A stretch of 64,000 bases of DNA from Branchinecta lynchi (taxonomy: Eukaryota > Arthropoda > Branchiopoda > Anostraca > Branchinectidae): positions 17,804,055 through 17,868,054 of the forward strand of contig JAKZAP010000015.1 of assembly GCA_023053575.1 (NCBI GenBank), read 5' to 3'. This document shows positions 39,302 to 49,630 of this stretch, piece after piece. The notes beneath the pieces were generated by a model that worked only from the letters and a program-made list of their open reading frames with translations, made no database searches and was not told where the DNA came from. Numbering within the stretch: position 1 is the first letter of the stretch; every line of letters begins with the position of its first letter. The translations under genes were made by a program, and so were the position numbers.

Positions 39302-39799
39302 TCAGTTAGCTATGGAAAGTGGCATCGCCTGTTTCGGTGCAAGTATGGCTTTTTTCTGCTCGTCCAAAATACTTTTCTGGTATGCCCTGACCTCGCAAGA
39401 CAAAACTGGGTTACCGAGGCCCGACTGAAAACTATATTCCCCAACCATTCCAATATCCTTGAATACCGAGGACATTTCGACACATATTGTGCCTAACGAT
39501 GACGCACTAACGCGCAGCGGACATTGGCATTGCGTATTTGATACCTTGCCTGATAATCTGCATGATTCTTCATGGACCTTAGTCTTCCCTTTCTGATCCT
39601 TATAGATCAGGAACCGAACGACATCGACCGGCTTAGCCTCCTCGATCCTTGTTGACCTTTCATGAAACATCGTTAAAAAAGCCTCAAAATTTTCTTTCAC
39701 TGCAGCCTTCTGCTTCTCATACCTTGATTCTTTCCTCTTTACCTCCAGGAAGAAGCGCCTTGTTTCTATTTCCTGTGATATCTGAAACATTATATGCAT
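39302..39799 (-). pseudogene. Tyrosine recombinase, N-terminal part
   Basis: A 165-codon ORF with VDVVRFLIYKDQKGKTKVHE, a Cys-rich stretch QCQCPLRVSA and APKQAMPL at the end. This is the DNA-binding N-terminal portion seen before the catalytic domain in this YR subfamily. The frame changes right after PLSIAN*, and the catalytic part begins about 30 bp later. Confidence 0.75.
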
Positions 39800-39914
39800 T
39801 TACGTATAATCCTTGTTTTCAACTTCCAATACAACAAATTTTACTCAAGATGCACCGTGAACCAATTTTCCCCGAAAATATATCACAGACAAAAACCTCA
39901 AAACCACAATATTA

Positions 39915-40688
39915 TCAACATTCATCACAAGCTTTTACTCTGACGGCGTATACGTCCATGAGAAGTGGTTCTGGCTTATACCCTGATTTGGTGGGAAAAA
40001 GAAGGGGGCCCACATGGCCTGCGGATCCCAATTTTAACCAACGTAAAGCCTTTGAACATAATACCGGCCACCATGAGCTAGGTTTTGAAAAAACAGGTAC
40101 AACCATGGTGAATTCATGGTGTTTCTCGGCTTCAAGGTACTTTATGACCGCTGGAATAAGAGCAAAAGGAGGAAATACATATAAGTTGCCTTTTGGGAGC
40201 TTTCTTGTGAACAGATCAGAACCAGACGATTGTGGCAAAGGAAAAGGGTAGAAGTGCGGGAGAGGGAGTCCCGTTTTATCCCTCATTGCATTAGACTCTA
40301 GGGCCATGAGATCAAAAGTATGACCTCCTGAGCCACCAAAACATCTCTCGACTGATATCCACGCCTCAGTACTGAGGGTAGCATCCGCTTTATCAAGGAG
40401 ACGCGAGGGGTAATCGGCTTTATTCTCTGCAGAACGAACGTACGACAACCTTATGGTCAGGTTGAAATGTATAGCTGTAAAGAAAATTTCTTTCACTACG
40501 GCTTCCATGTCAATGGAAGACCCGGATCCAGACTCCCATCTGTTGATGAGGGCTTGATTATCTATCCGAACACCAACGCGCATGTTACGTATTCTTTCTC
40601 CAACGGATTTGAGGGCAAACAAAAAAGCTTTTGCTTCCTTTACCGCTATACAAGTGTCGACGTCGTTTCCGGTGAACTGGTCCCGCAA
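39915..40688 (-). pseudogene. RNase H domain and C-terminal part of Pol
   Basis: It degrades the RNA strand during reverse transcription. Visible residues are Glu18 (AVKEAKAF), Asp43 (RIDNQALI) and Asp92 (NKADYPSR). The first catalytic Asp is at the end of the preceding ORF (YSDASKHSYG). A further domain follows with DLMALESNAM and LPLPHFYPFP, as in other DIRS-order Pol proteins. The frame is separated from the RT ORF by a shift in a run of six C's near 40690, which could be a true mutation or a homopolymer error. Confidence 0.82.
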
Positions 40689-40690
40689 AA

Positions 40691-41506
40691 TCAGGGGGGA
40701 TTCACCCGGTTTTCGAGTTGAGCACCGTAGGAATGTTTAGAAGCGTCGGAGTAAAGCACGAGTTCGGAATGGTATCCCGACTGCCAAGGGAAAACTCTTG
40801 GAGCTGACTCCAAAAACCGCCAAAATAGAAGCTCCTCCCTGAGATCCTCCGACATCGGAATGTTCTTAACCCCTGATTTCGCGGCTTGTGCAACATGTGC
40901 AGCGCAACGGGAGATGAACAGCCTCGCATGCGGGAACGCAGGCTGTAGAGAGATGAAATAACCCCTGGCCTTTTGTAAAGATTGAAGATCAGTGGTCGAA
41001 CTAGCAAGTAGCGTATCGATAATACATCTTACTTTTTCGATTTTTTCGCGAGGGATAATGAACGCTGGGGTATTAGTGTCCACGATAAGGCCAAGGTATC
41101 TCAGAGTTCGCGTCGGGGTGAGGACACATTTGTTGGACAGAAAATAGCCCAAAACCGAAAATAACGCGGCTCCCTTATCGAGAGAAACCTGACATTTTCC
41201 AACAGAGCTTTCCCCGATCCATGAATCATCAATATATCGTCCGGTTCTAACGCCAATATTTCTCAAAGCATAGATCGGCATATTTCCCAATGTCTGATAC
41301 GCGTAAGCCGACAGAGAATACCCGAAACAAATAACGTTGAAAACAAAATACGTGTCTTTCCACATTATTCCGAAAAACCTGCGCGAGCCGCTGGAGATAT
41401 ATAGATGATCGTAGGGCGAAGTCTCCTCCAAAAGCCCCAAGGCAAAATTTTTCCCGATACTAGCACGAACCTCTCGCAGACCCTCCAGCTGGAAGGGTCT
41501 GTTCAC
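40691..41506 (-). pseudogene. Reverse transcriptase, palm and thumb
   Basis: A 271-codon ORF with the catalytic YIDD box at residues 91-94 (GRYIDDSWIG), a preceding FGYSLSAYAY segment and a thumb KCVLTPTRTLRYLGLIVDT. It ends with the first RNase H Asp (YSDAS, 252-256). The fingers are in the upstream ORF. Confidence 0.88.
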
Positions 41507-41517
41507 TGTCCACAGAT

Positions 41518-42030
41518 TTACATACGGGCATCGATCACAAGGCGTGGTTTCCTAGGCTCAATGCCCAGAGGTAACACCACAGTAGGTGGGGGGTCCTTCC
41601 CTACCCTGCCCCACACCGAAATAGAACCATTCTTAAGTCTCTCCTGGATTGTCGTTGTGACAAAATCGTGAAATTCATTGCATCTGCGGTGGTTGACCAA
41701 AATTCTTGGTTCCGGGTACTCAGAATCGTAGGACTTTCCCTTATATTTTCCCCGGAATGCTCGAAAATGGCAACAAAAATCGAAACCCCGAGTCAGCCAT
41801 CCCAAGGCTTGTCGGTGGCTTTCTTGATTTCCCAGCTCAACGCAAAGTTCATTCCATTCCGACACCCTGTCGGAAAGGCCACCCGCCCGGAAACCACTGG
41901 GTGATCGGAAAGGGATTGAATCGGCTTGGTACTTCGAGGTCGACAATATATCCGAGACGCTTGGGAGAGCCTCGAAAATGCCTGGGTCGATTAGGCGAAG
42001 CGACTTCAATGGATGCAGCCACCACGACAC
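41518..42030 (-). pseudogene. Reverse transcriptase, N-terminal and fingers part
   Basis: A 170-codon ORF ending PRKPRLVIDARM*, motif A/1-type residues of RT. A one-base difference at about 41518-41521 moves the frame, and the next ORF continues in register with VNLWTVNRPFQLEGL. FHDFVTTTIQERLKNGSISV precedes the catalytic region as in other DIRS-order RTs. Confidence 0.8.
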
Positions 42031-42179
42031 CTCGTCCGTGTCACCCTAGATAAAAGAATATATTTTCCTTTCAAACCTCTTGAAATACGTCAGTCCGCCA
42101 TTTAGCAAAGTGCTTTGATCTAACAACTTCCCAACTATACTTTTATTACCAGACAAAAAACCACACTGTAAAAATTCAT

Positions 42180-42961
42180 TCATTTAATAGGTACTGGTTA
42201 CTCCTGTTTCCTTCCTGGAACGGGGGGGGGAAGGACCTAACTCGGTTCGGACATTCGCGCTTCCAGTGGTCGGTTTTGTTGCAGATGTGACATCTGGCCC
42301 TTTCCCCCGGTTAGAAACGAGCACGCTTTGGCTCACTACCTTGGTAACTCTTCCCCCGTGCCGACCATGACCGACGCTTGTTTCGTTCTACCGCGAGCAT
42401 AACGGCCTTCTCCGTAGCTGAGCCGTAGAGGTCAATGACCATCGTCCCCAATGAAGGGGATGACGACTCTTGTCTCACTGCCGCAGCGTACTCGTGGAGC
42501 TTTTTTGACTCCTCAGTGCTTCCTACCTCCCTCGTGACGGCTGTTGCGAGATCCGAGGCCAAAGAGACTATGCGGTGTTGCATCTGTTCTTCTCGTGGCT
42601 TCTTGGATTCAGCCAGAAGATCGTCAAGGATCTGTTCCTTGGTCCTTGCGGAGGACATAACAGGTAACCTAGCCTCCATCTGTAGTAACCGCTCCCAATA
42701 GCCTTCCTGCAACAGCAACACATTAGCTGTTGCCCACCAGAGCGACATTCGCATAAACACCCAGCTGTCCAGCAGGGGGGGGGGCACAAGCTCCTGACCC
42801 TTAAAGATCTGGGTCTTTATGCGGATGTAACCAAGACTTAAACTATTCACACCTGAGTGGCCTTCATTGCATCTTGGCCAACCCGAAAGTGGGAATTCAA
42901 ATCCGACCCGGGAATCACCCTCCCGGCCTTCCAGCCTTCCCAATATGGGCATATCCAACAC
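42180..42961 (-). pseudogene. Gag-like protein with zinc knuckle beyond a stop
   Basis: The 216-codon ORF (42311-42961) has the helical, charged composition of a Gag (TKEQILDDLLAESKKPREEQ) and ends in a basic segment GSEPKRARF. After the TAA at 42311-42313 the same frame continues into CHICNKTDHWKRECP, a CCHC zinc knuckle (C-x2-C-x4-H-x4-C) at about 42245-42295. Either the stop is a mutation or the knuckle is reached by readthrough. Confidence 0.7.
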
Positions 42962-43952
42962 CGGTTTAACCTCCGGGTCCAGGCGTCCGCACCGGTTTCA
43001 CTCCCGGGCCCGGGTCTCCAGTAATTTCTTTGACAGAAAACCTTACATCCGTTTGTTCGTTTGTTGTTGTTTTTGTTTTGTTTTTTTTCCGACGGTAAAT
43101 CAACCGATGAAAGAAGAGAAAATAACTAACTCGCGTATTTTTTACATGTAAATGTATTGATTATTATTACTTCTACTGTTTTAGCTTTCTTTATTATTGT
43201 TATTATTATTAGTATTCTAATTTTTAATTTTTTTTTTCTTATTGCTGCTGAAAAGGAAACGTGAGGCCTCACCCTTTTCCAACCTTCCCTTAGGAAGAGA
43301 AAGCATTCAACAGCAATAGATACAAAATGACAAATTAGAATAACTGAAATCAAATCAATTAAATAATAAAATATGAAGAGAGAAAAGAAAAACGCTACGA
43401 AACAATATATCTCGGCCGATCTTTCCCGAGATAATTCCTTGATTGCCATTGCAACTGCAAATTTCATTTTCTCATATTCGTAATCAAGCCTCCTGCGTAA
43501 GTTCATTATCCTGAGTTGACAACGGGTTCATTCGCCCAACCCCGATTACCTGTCCTGCCCTATCAGTGCAAGACCGCTCTGCCGCTGACGTAGCAAAATA
43601 CGACCGATCAACGAAACCAAACGTGTTGCGAGGAACAAAGGAGCAATAACGTATGTTTAGGCAGTCACGACGATAATCAAACGTATGTGGAGTTGGAGAA
43701 TTATCCGAGTAAAAATGAATCCGATAGAACCTAGAAATTAACGGTTGAAAACTGTGTTAAATCGTATTCAGCAATTATCGCCAACCCCAAAATTCTCTCG
43801 CCTGATTTTTGACGAATTACCATCTTTCCGGTTGCCTGTCCTCCAGTCAAAGTGACTAATACAACCTAGGAAATTAATAGAAGATGCAGCAACCATGCCA
43901 CTGAAAATTGATCACTTCTTATCCCCTGGTTTTCCCCATTTAACGAACGAAC
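42962..43952 (-). other. Ngaro-type element, region between gag segments
   Basis: The minus-strand ORF 43126-43506 starts MNLRRRLDYEYEKMKFAVAM and then becomes hydrophobic. It may be a gag remnant but has no motif. The rest shows nothing. Confidence 0.3.
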
Positions 43953-44219
43953 TAGGGGTGTTTTTCGGCGCCAACCAATGTTCAGCGGACACCGGTAACC
44001 GGTTGTCGCGAAAACAGTTTTTTATCGTAACCAAAAATTGGTTCTCCCAAAACATTGGAAATTACGCGAAAACATGTTTCAAATTTGAAGAATGACGTGA
44101 TGAAGAAAGATATTTGATAATAAAGATGGAGGAAGAATTTGTAGCTGCAACTGGATCTACATCAGCAGCTGACTGGGTTTTGTGTTCGGCTGTATCTGTC
44201 ATGATAATACAAAATCATA

Positions 44220-44830
44220 GTAATAATAGCAAAAGAAAAAATTAAAGGTAAAACTGAAAAATTAAAAACTGGAAATTGTAATTAAAAATTAAAATTAAGA
44301 CTACAAATTAAAAATTTAAATTCAAAATTCCTTCAGCTCAAGCTGAGTGCGATCATATTTGACAGTGAGAAACGGATACTTCAGCTGAATTTTATCAGAG
44401 CTATATTTCGGCCCTTCTTGGCAAGGGTCCTGTTCAGGGTCAAAGCCACTTAAGTTGGAAAAATGATAATTACGATGAGACTCGCAGTCAGCTTGGGCTG
44501 AAGGAATATTTACTTTTAATTTTTTACTTTTAAGTTTAATTTTTTTTTTTTTTTTTTAGTTTTAATTTTTTTTTAATTACAATTTTCAGTTTTGAATTTT
44601 CAGCTTTATTTTTAATTTTTTTTTACTTTTATTTCTTATTATTATTACAAATTAAAAACTGAAAATAGAAAATTGTAAATCAAATTTAAAATTTAACTTG
44701 AAACTAAAAATTAAAAATAAGATTAAACTTAAAAAAAAAAATTAAATGTTAAAAATTAAACTTAAAATTTAAAATTAAAAATAAAATTAAAATTAAATAT
44801 AAATTCAAATTAAGAATCAACAAAATATTC
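44220..44830. repeat. AT-rich low-complexity tract (AAATTAAAA)
   Basis: Runs of AAAATTAAAA on one side of the MITE at 44327 and TTTTAATTTT on the other, then AAAATTAAA again. The whole is strongly self-complementary. Confidence 0.8.
44327..44507. mobile_element. CCTTCAGCCCAAGC MITE, complete 181-bp copy
   Basis: The termini are ATTCCTTCAGCTCAAGCTGA and TCAGCTTGGGCTGAAGGAAT, inverted with one mismatch. The interior contains TATATTTCGGCCCTTCTTGG. It lies inside the 43953-45119 element. Confidence 0.88.
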
Positions 44831-45116
44831 AATTTATATTTTGGACTATGTAAGTTCTTATTTTAACTTTAGAACATTTTTCTATTTGCTGTTCCGCCTT
44901 AAGTTTTTATTTTCTAGTTGATGACGGTGAAGCTGAATCAGAACCAAGAATCGTGAACGGTAACGATAACCGCTCCAAAATGTCCTGACCGTAGATCGGA
45001 ACCGATCTGCGAACCAAATTCTGGTCGACGCAAAAACACCGGTTCATCAGAATCGAAAGTCGCGAAAACACTGGTTACTATGAACCGAAGTACATTTGTT
45101 GGCGCCGAGACAGGCC

Positions 45117-45449
45117 CTAGTTTACCTTGCTAGTGGACGGCTCGGAAATCGACGAGCAGCCTGCCGTTGTTGTTGGGGTTGGAGCCGGTCCCGCTGGTAC
45201 GATGATGGTGGCCGGAGTCAAAACTAGCATGTAACTGTTCAGAAACTTTCGCAAAATCTCCTGAGTTGGTGTCTGGGTCCTTAATAGAACTTTCAAGTCA
45301 CCCTCCTGTAACCCCGACTTGTCACAAATGTTTCGCAATACAGTTGGTCTGTCCATATCGTCCAAGCTTTCACCATTACACTTCTCCCACTGGAAATCGT
45401 TCCCATACTCGCACTCTTCCATCTTCCTTAACACCTTCACTATGTCCAT
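45117..45449 (-). pseudogene. N-terminal gag-like ORF of the Ngaro-type element
   Basis: It starts 12 bp inside repeat A1 on the minus strand: MDIVKVLRKMEECEYGNDFQ, then TVLRNICDKSGLQEGDLKVL, then a Pro/Thr/Ala/Ser-rich stretch. It is cut off by the 43953-45119 insertion, whose terminus provides the TAG. Position and composition suggest the Gag N-terminus; the family is not certain. Confidence 0.5.
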
Positions 45450-45460
45450 TTTCTATCACC

Positions 45461-45535
45461 CTTTTCCTGCATGCTCCGCCCTGATCGCGATTAGCCCAGC
45501 GACTGAAGCCAAATAGGCCTCTCGGGTACGGCATA
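45461..45535 (-). repeat. Split direct repeat A1 (5' end of the element)
   Basis: Matches A2 at 38346-38416. Its outer edge TATGCCGTACCC at 45535 defines the other terminus. Confidence 0.88.
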
Positions 45536-46377
45536 GATGGAGCAAAACCTTGCGAGTATCGGAGTGAAAATTGGCTCGGATTCGTTCGAACGATTATCGA
45601 GGAATCGTATCTGTCAAATACAAATATTTGAAATTTCACTAAAAAAAAATCGAGGAACCCAAAATCATAGCAGCTATAGAAAAGGCGGTAAAAAAAAAAA
45701 AAAAAATTATAGCTATGAGAATATTTTGTTTTATTCCAGCCGAGAGCCACTCAATGCTTCAACACCCAGATCTAGCCTGTGTGGGAGTAAATACCACTAG
45801 AAAGTAGGGATTTGGGTATACGATAGTAGCATGTGGATGAAACATAGCACCATTGCCTAGATGAGTTGAGCTTCACGGCTAACAAAAACAGAGTCTTATG
45901 GAACCCCAAAGCGAGTAAAGTTGCGTTTTTTTGGATTCCTTTTGTTTCATCAAAGTTTGTACGCCTAAACTACATAAAAAAAAAAACACTTAAATGTTGA
46001 TCATTCTAAAATCGGGTCTTGCAGATGATCAGCGTTTGCCCAACCAAGGTGATATTCAATCGTCAAGACCAGTTAAATTCTTTGATTCATGTGGGCCGAG
46101 AAGGTGGGGTGGGAGACACCATAATTTTTCGATGGGTCGGATTTTTACGAACACACTGTTACCTTTGTTTTTGTCAGAATCCTCACGGTAGGCAACGTCA
46201 TCCAGAAATTACTTGAACACAATCCTCTCTTGAACGCCAATCCGCCATTGCAAATTAACTATTCATTGGTCTCCTGACGCTTGTCATAAGATTACTAGAA
46301 CCTTCGAGAAGATCGTATGGCTTGTAAGACGATTAAAACAACCAAGTATATCACCATGTGGACGTTTAGATATGTCG
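45536..46377. other. Intergenic DNA, nothing recognised
   Basis: No motif. A phrase near 45931-45960 (TTTTTTGGATTCCTTTTGTT) resembles 26270-26290. Confidence 0.35.
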
Positions 46378-46690
46378 GAAGTAAGTAAGCAAGTCAGTAA
46401 TTTATTTATGACCCGCCATTTTGAAAAGGCGGAGTAAATGAAGAAAATAAACAAAACACAGAAAAAGACACTTAATTTTCAATCTTCGGTCAGGAGCAGT
46501 GGACGACGTCGTACACTGGTTGGGCCCTGTTGTCCATGATTTTGAAAGCGATGAGGAAACATCCAAAAGGGTAACACTTGCATCTTGAATTTGGAATTTC
46601 TCCGTCAAAGTATGGTTATGACATAATTTTGACAAGTGGAGCAGGTGCTTCGCATATTTAAAATAACATGATCTCATCTTTTTAAGAAAA
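46378..46690 (-). mobile_element. LINE C-terminal fragment and 3' end
   Basis: The minus strand encodes YFKYAKHLLHLSKLCHNHTL and TEKFQIQDASVTL, the post-RT region, then ends GGCGGGTCATAAATAAATTA with a (CTTA)n-like tail. A second copy of the coding part is at 53097-53200 on the plus strand. Confidence 0.65.
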
Positions 46691-47186
46691 ACTCATCGGC
46701 CAGTTTGACATTTTTTGGTATCGGAAGCTGATTATTAATTAGCTCAGTTTCAGAATCTTCAAGAAATCACTGTGATCTTACTGTGATCTAGTTTACATCT
46801 TTAATTCTTTTAGTCTGGGGCCCAAGTATCAAAATGTGAAAAGTAGCTTTCCCGTCGGGGGCACCTGATCCGACGATGGATTCTAGGTAAATCGACAACG
46901 CTGATTTCGAATCTGGGCGGGATACTGCGATAAGACATGGGCTAAAGATGTTACGCACCAACACTCAAATTCGGATGTCTTGGCGTTCCATTTCATTTTT
47001 CTAAAGCGGATCGAAAACTATTATCAGCTAACCAGCTACGGTGATTCCAGCTCTGACTAATAACTATCCTTCAGAAACAATGGAAAATTTACTTAGGTGT
47101 GTTTATTTACGGTGAAAGAGTATATTTATTAAACCTATATTTGCAAAAGTTGGTCCGGTCAACTTTCATATTTAATCACAAATGAG
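46691..47186. other. No gene recognised
   Basis: Nothing beyond short ORFs. Confidence 0.35.
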
Positions 47187-48545
47187 TTAGGCTTCGAAAT
47201 CCTCTTCTTCCTCGTCTATTACAATGACATTGACACATTTCCCCCCGGATGCGCACAGTAAATCACGAGATCTCTTGGTTACAGCACATGAGCATTTTTG
47301 CTGCAAGGTTTCTTGCAAGCACAAAAAACACCGACCACACTGTCTGGAAAAATATGGCCCATCAGTTGCCACTGATTTTGCTCCCGCCCCCCCACGTATC
47401 TCATCGGCCCATCCATAGTTCAGTGGGTTCAAAGAGACAGGTCTTGGGTCGTGAGCTTGCGTCTCCACGGAAAATTGCAAAAATGCACGCAGCCAGTGAA
47501 AAAAAAAATGATCTGTCGGTGGGTGGCAGCCACATGAGCTCCTTTTTGCGTGGCAAAAGATGTATGCGGAGATGATTTTTAGGCAATTCTTCAGCCGTTT
47601 CATAGTATGGCTGTCACTCTGCTTTAAAAGGACAGAAAAGTTTTCTCTGATGTGTGATGTCTCGTACACACTACCATCATTTACACTTTGGTTCAATTTC
47701 CATCACAAGTTCCTCAAGCATTTATCAAGATACCTGGCTCTCTGCAACAAGATGACGACCCCTGCATCAAGAAGCAAGAAGAATATCTCGCTCAATTAGT
47801 GCACAAGCATGTTCAATTACTATGTTAACTCTCCTTGACGCTTCAGAAACTCTGCGAAGTTGAGACTCCGGCCTCTCTTTAAATTCTTTTTTCAGGTAAA
47901 AGAGGAAAGTGTCAGTATATGAAAAGTCAACACTTTGAGACCTTAACTGTTGGACCATGGAACTAGGAGTTGATGTTGATGTCCAAGTTGCACAGTGTCA
48001 GAAGTCCCATCAGCTAACAAGACTGAGGACTTAGAGGAAAAAACTTTTTCCTACAAGTTTGATGCAACACACAATCACAAAAATCAGGTTTTGACATTGC
48101 AGTCATGAGCTTTTTTGCAGCAAATCACTTAGCTTGTCTAACACTTTAGCCTGTTACAAAGGAGCGATGTCAGTTGTTTGGCACAAATACACATGGAAAA
48201 GTCGATCAGTTTTCTCTTTTATGGGCTGTTGGCAAACAGCATCCATTTTTGGCAAACCGTAACCATCTACAATCTCTTCTTACACTGATTAAAGATTGAG
48301 AAACCCCTTGATAAACTTTTCATGATATTCGGCCTTCTCACTGCATGCCAGCAAAGATTTAGGTGCTGCCAATAGCAGCACCTGCCATTGTAGTTATCAG
48401 AGGCCTATAGTGCCTGTCTCTTACTGGCTTCAATGTATCACTGAGCTTGTCCAGGACTCAAGCCTCTGATAAAGGAAGAATATCCGTGTTTGGCACAAAA
48501 TAAGAAGTCAGATTTCTCCTCTTTTCTTTAGGCTATTCGCAATCC
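47187..48545 (-). pseudogene. Decayed coding region of unknown family
   Basis: The minus strand has a 169-codon ORF (47187-47696) with a Cys-rich C-terminus (CGRCFLCLQETLQQKCSCAV) and an acidic end DEEEEDFEA. Upstream, in shifting frames, are coding-like segments such as KEFKERPESQLRRVSEASRR. Two related pieces encode AKVLDKLSD-like sequence (about 48125-48200 and 48435-48510). It is probably an old transposon ORF or pseudogene. I do not recognise it; the Cys pattern is only loosely like a CXC domain. Confidence 0.3.
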
Positions 48546-49132
48546 GGACCTGCTTCTTAGTCAGTTGATCCATTCAATTTCCTGTAAAGAATAAAATATG
48601 TTACAACACCATAGGTACTTAGATATTATTTGATATTATTATAGACCTTGCAATTACAGAGGAATTTACAGTTGTTAAAACAAATATAATACAATAAAAT
48701 TTGTTGATTTTTAGCTTGGCTAACTAGTGGCAAACAAAGACCATAAAATATCTCATAAGAAAAAGAAAATAAACAATACAAACACATATTAGGGACTCAA
48801 CATGGTTAGCCTTTTATAATAATGGAGATTTTTGCAAGTAAACTTTATTCTGACTACCATAGTTGTGCGTAGCAGCTTCAGGGTTCTGTATTTTTCCCTG
48901 TACCCTACTAATGATCAAATCACAGGACATGAAAATATTTCTGCTGACTAGTCGGAGACTCACAGCATCTAGGTTATTCACTAAGCTACTGATTTACTGT
49001 AACCCGACTTTGCTACTGAGCTTCTTAGCCTTTTTAGCTGTTCAAATTAGTTAAGTTATCATAAAAAAAAATGGAAATAGCCATGTGGCATGGCCGACAA
49101 GCGTCAGACATCCGTACAGTATGTACAGTGAA
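48546..49132. other. No gene recognised
   Basis: AT-rich, with no motif. Confidence 0.35.
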
Positions 49133-49630
49133 CAGGGGCGTCACAACTGTGGGGGGGGGGGGGGCGACCCTTCCAAATGTAAATATACCTTCAGCCCAAG
49201 GTGACTGCGAATCATATTTGATGGTGCAAAATGGATACGTCAGCTGAATTTTATTGGAGCTATATTTCAGCCGTTCTTGGCAAGGGTCCTCTTCAGGCTC
49301 AAAACCGCTCAAGTTGGAAAATGAACTTGTGGGAAGGGTTCATCAAATATCAAATATCCTCCAAATGTGTCCGGCCAGTCTTTAAAAAATAACTGAGTTG
49401 GCGTGAAGTACTGCAATTTTCCGTCAATTCAGTTTTTTTTCATATAACAGTTATTTTCCCTGAAAATCAGTTGATTTGTTTTCAAAACAGTCATTTTTTT
49501 AAATCAGTAAATTATTTTTCAAAGCTGTCATTTTTGTTCTTGAAAACAGTTCTTCTTTCTGCAACAACAGTCAGTAAATACATTGCCCCCCCCCCCCCCC
49601 CGACAAACATTTCAGCTAGTAATGCCTCTG
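49133..49630. mobile_element. hAT-like MITE (CAGRGGCGT termini), copy with nested MITE
   Basis: It begins CAGGGGCGTCACAACTGTGG with a G-run and ends CTAGTAATGCCTCTG, the inverse of the 3613 family. The flanks ACAGTGAA (49125-49132) and ACAGTGAC (49631-49638) form an 8-bp duplication with one mismatch. It carries the CCTTCAGCCCAAGG MITE at about 49185-49320. Confidence 0.85.
49185..49320. mobile_element. CCTTCAGCCCAAGC MITE, left part, nested
   Basis: It starts ATACCTTCAGCCCAAGGTGA and includes TATATTTCAGCCGTTCTTGG and CTCAAGTTGGAAAATGA, colinear with 44327-44470. The right terminus is missing. Confidence 0.7.

Larger units (their letters stand above)
43953..45119. mobile_element. 1.17-kb nonautonomous DNA element inserted in the retrotransposon
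   Basis: The ends are TAGGGGTGTTTTTCGGCGCC and the inverse of TAGGGCCTGTCTCGGCGCC, followed on both sides by CAAC.AATGT. No transposase is present. A TAGGG terminus suggests hAT, but the expected 8-bp duplication is not evident. Its right end supplies the stop codon of the 45117-45449 ORF. Confidence 0.7.
38100..45535 (-). mobile_element. Ngaro/PAT-type tyrosine-recombinase retrotransposon with split direct repeats
   Basis: In minus orientation the order is A1 (45535-45461), gag-like, RT/RNase H and tyrosine recombinase ORFs, then B1 (38477-38417), A2 (38416-38346) and B2 (38160-38100). A1 matches A2 (TATGCCGTACCCGAGAGGCC.. onward) and B1 matches B2 (..GAGAGTTC.GCATATATTAC). B1 and A2 are directly joined. 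This is the split-direct-repeat signature of Ngaro and PAT elements in the DIRS order, which integrate as circles through a tyrosine recombinase. The copy is 7.4 kb including a 1.17-kb insertion at 43953-45119, and its genes carry several frame breaks, so it is inactive. Confidence 0.9.

Noticed and set aside
40251..42053. Plus-strand ORFs of 74-115 codons over the retrotransposon
   Set aside because: They are antisense to RT/RNase H coding whose motifs are clear on the minus strand.
45108..45125. Splice donor AAG|GTAAAC ending the first gag-like ORF
   Set aside because: The sequence break coincides with the terminus of the inserted TAGGGGTG element, which explains the ORF end without an intron.
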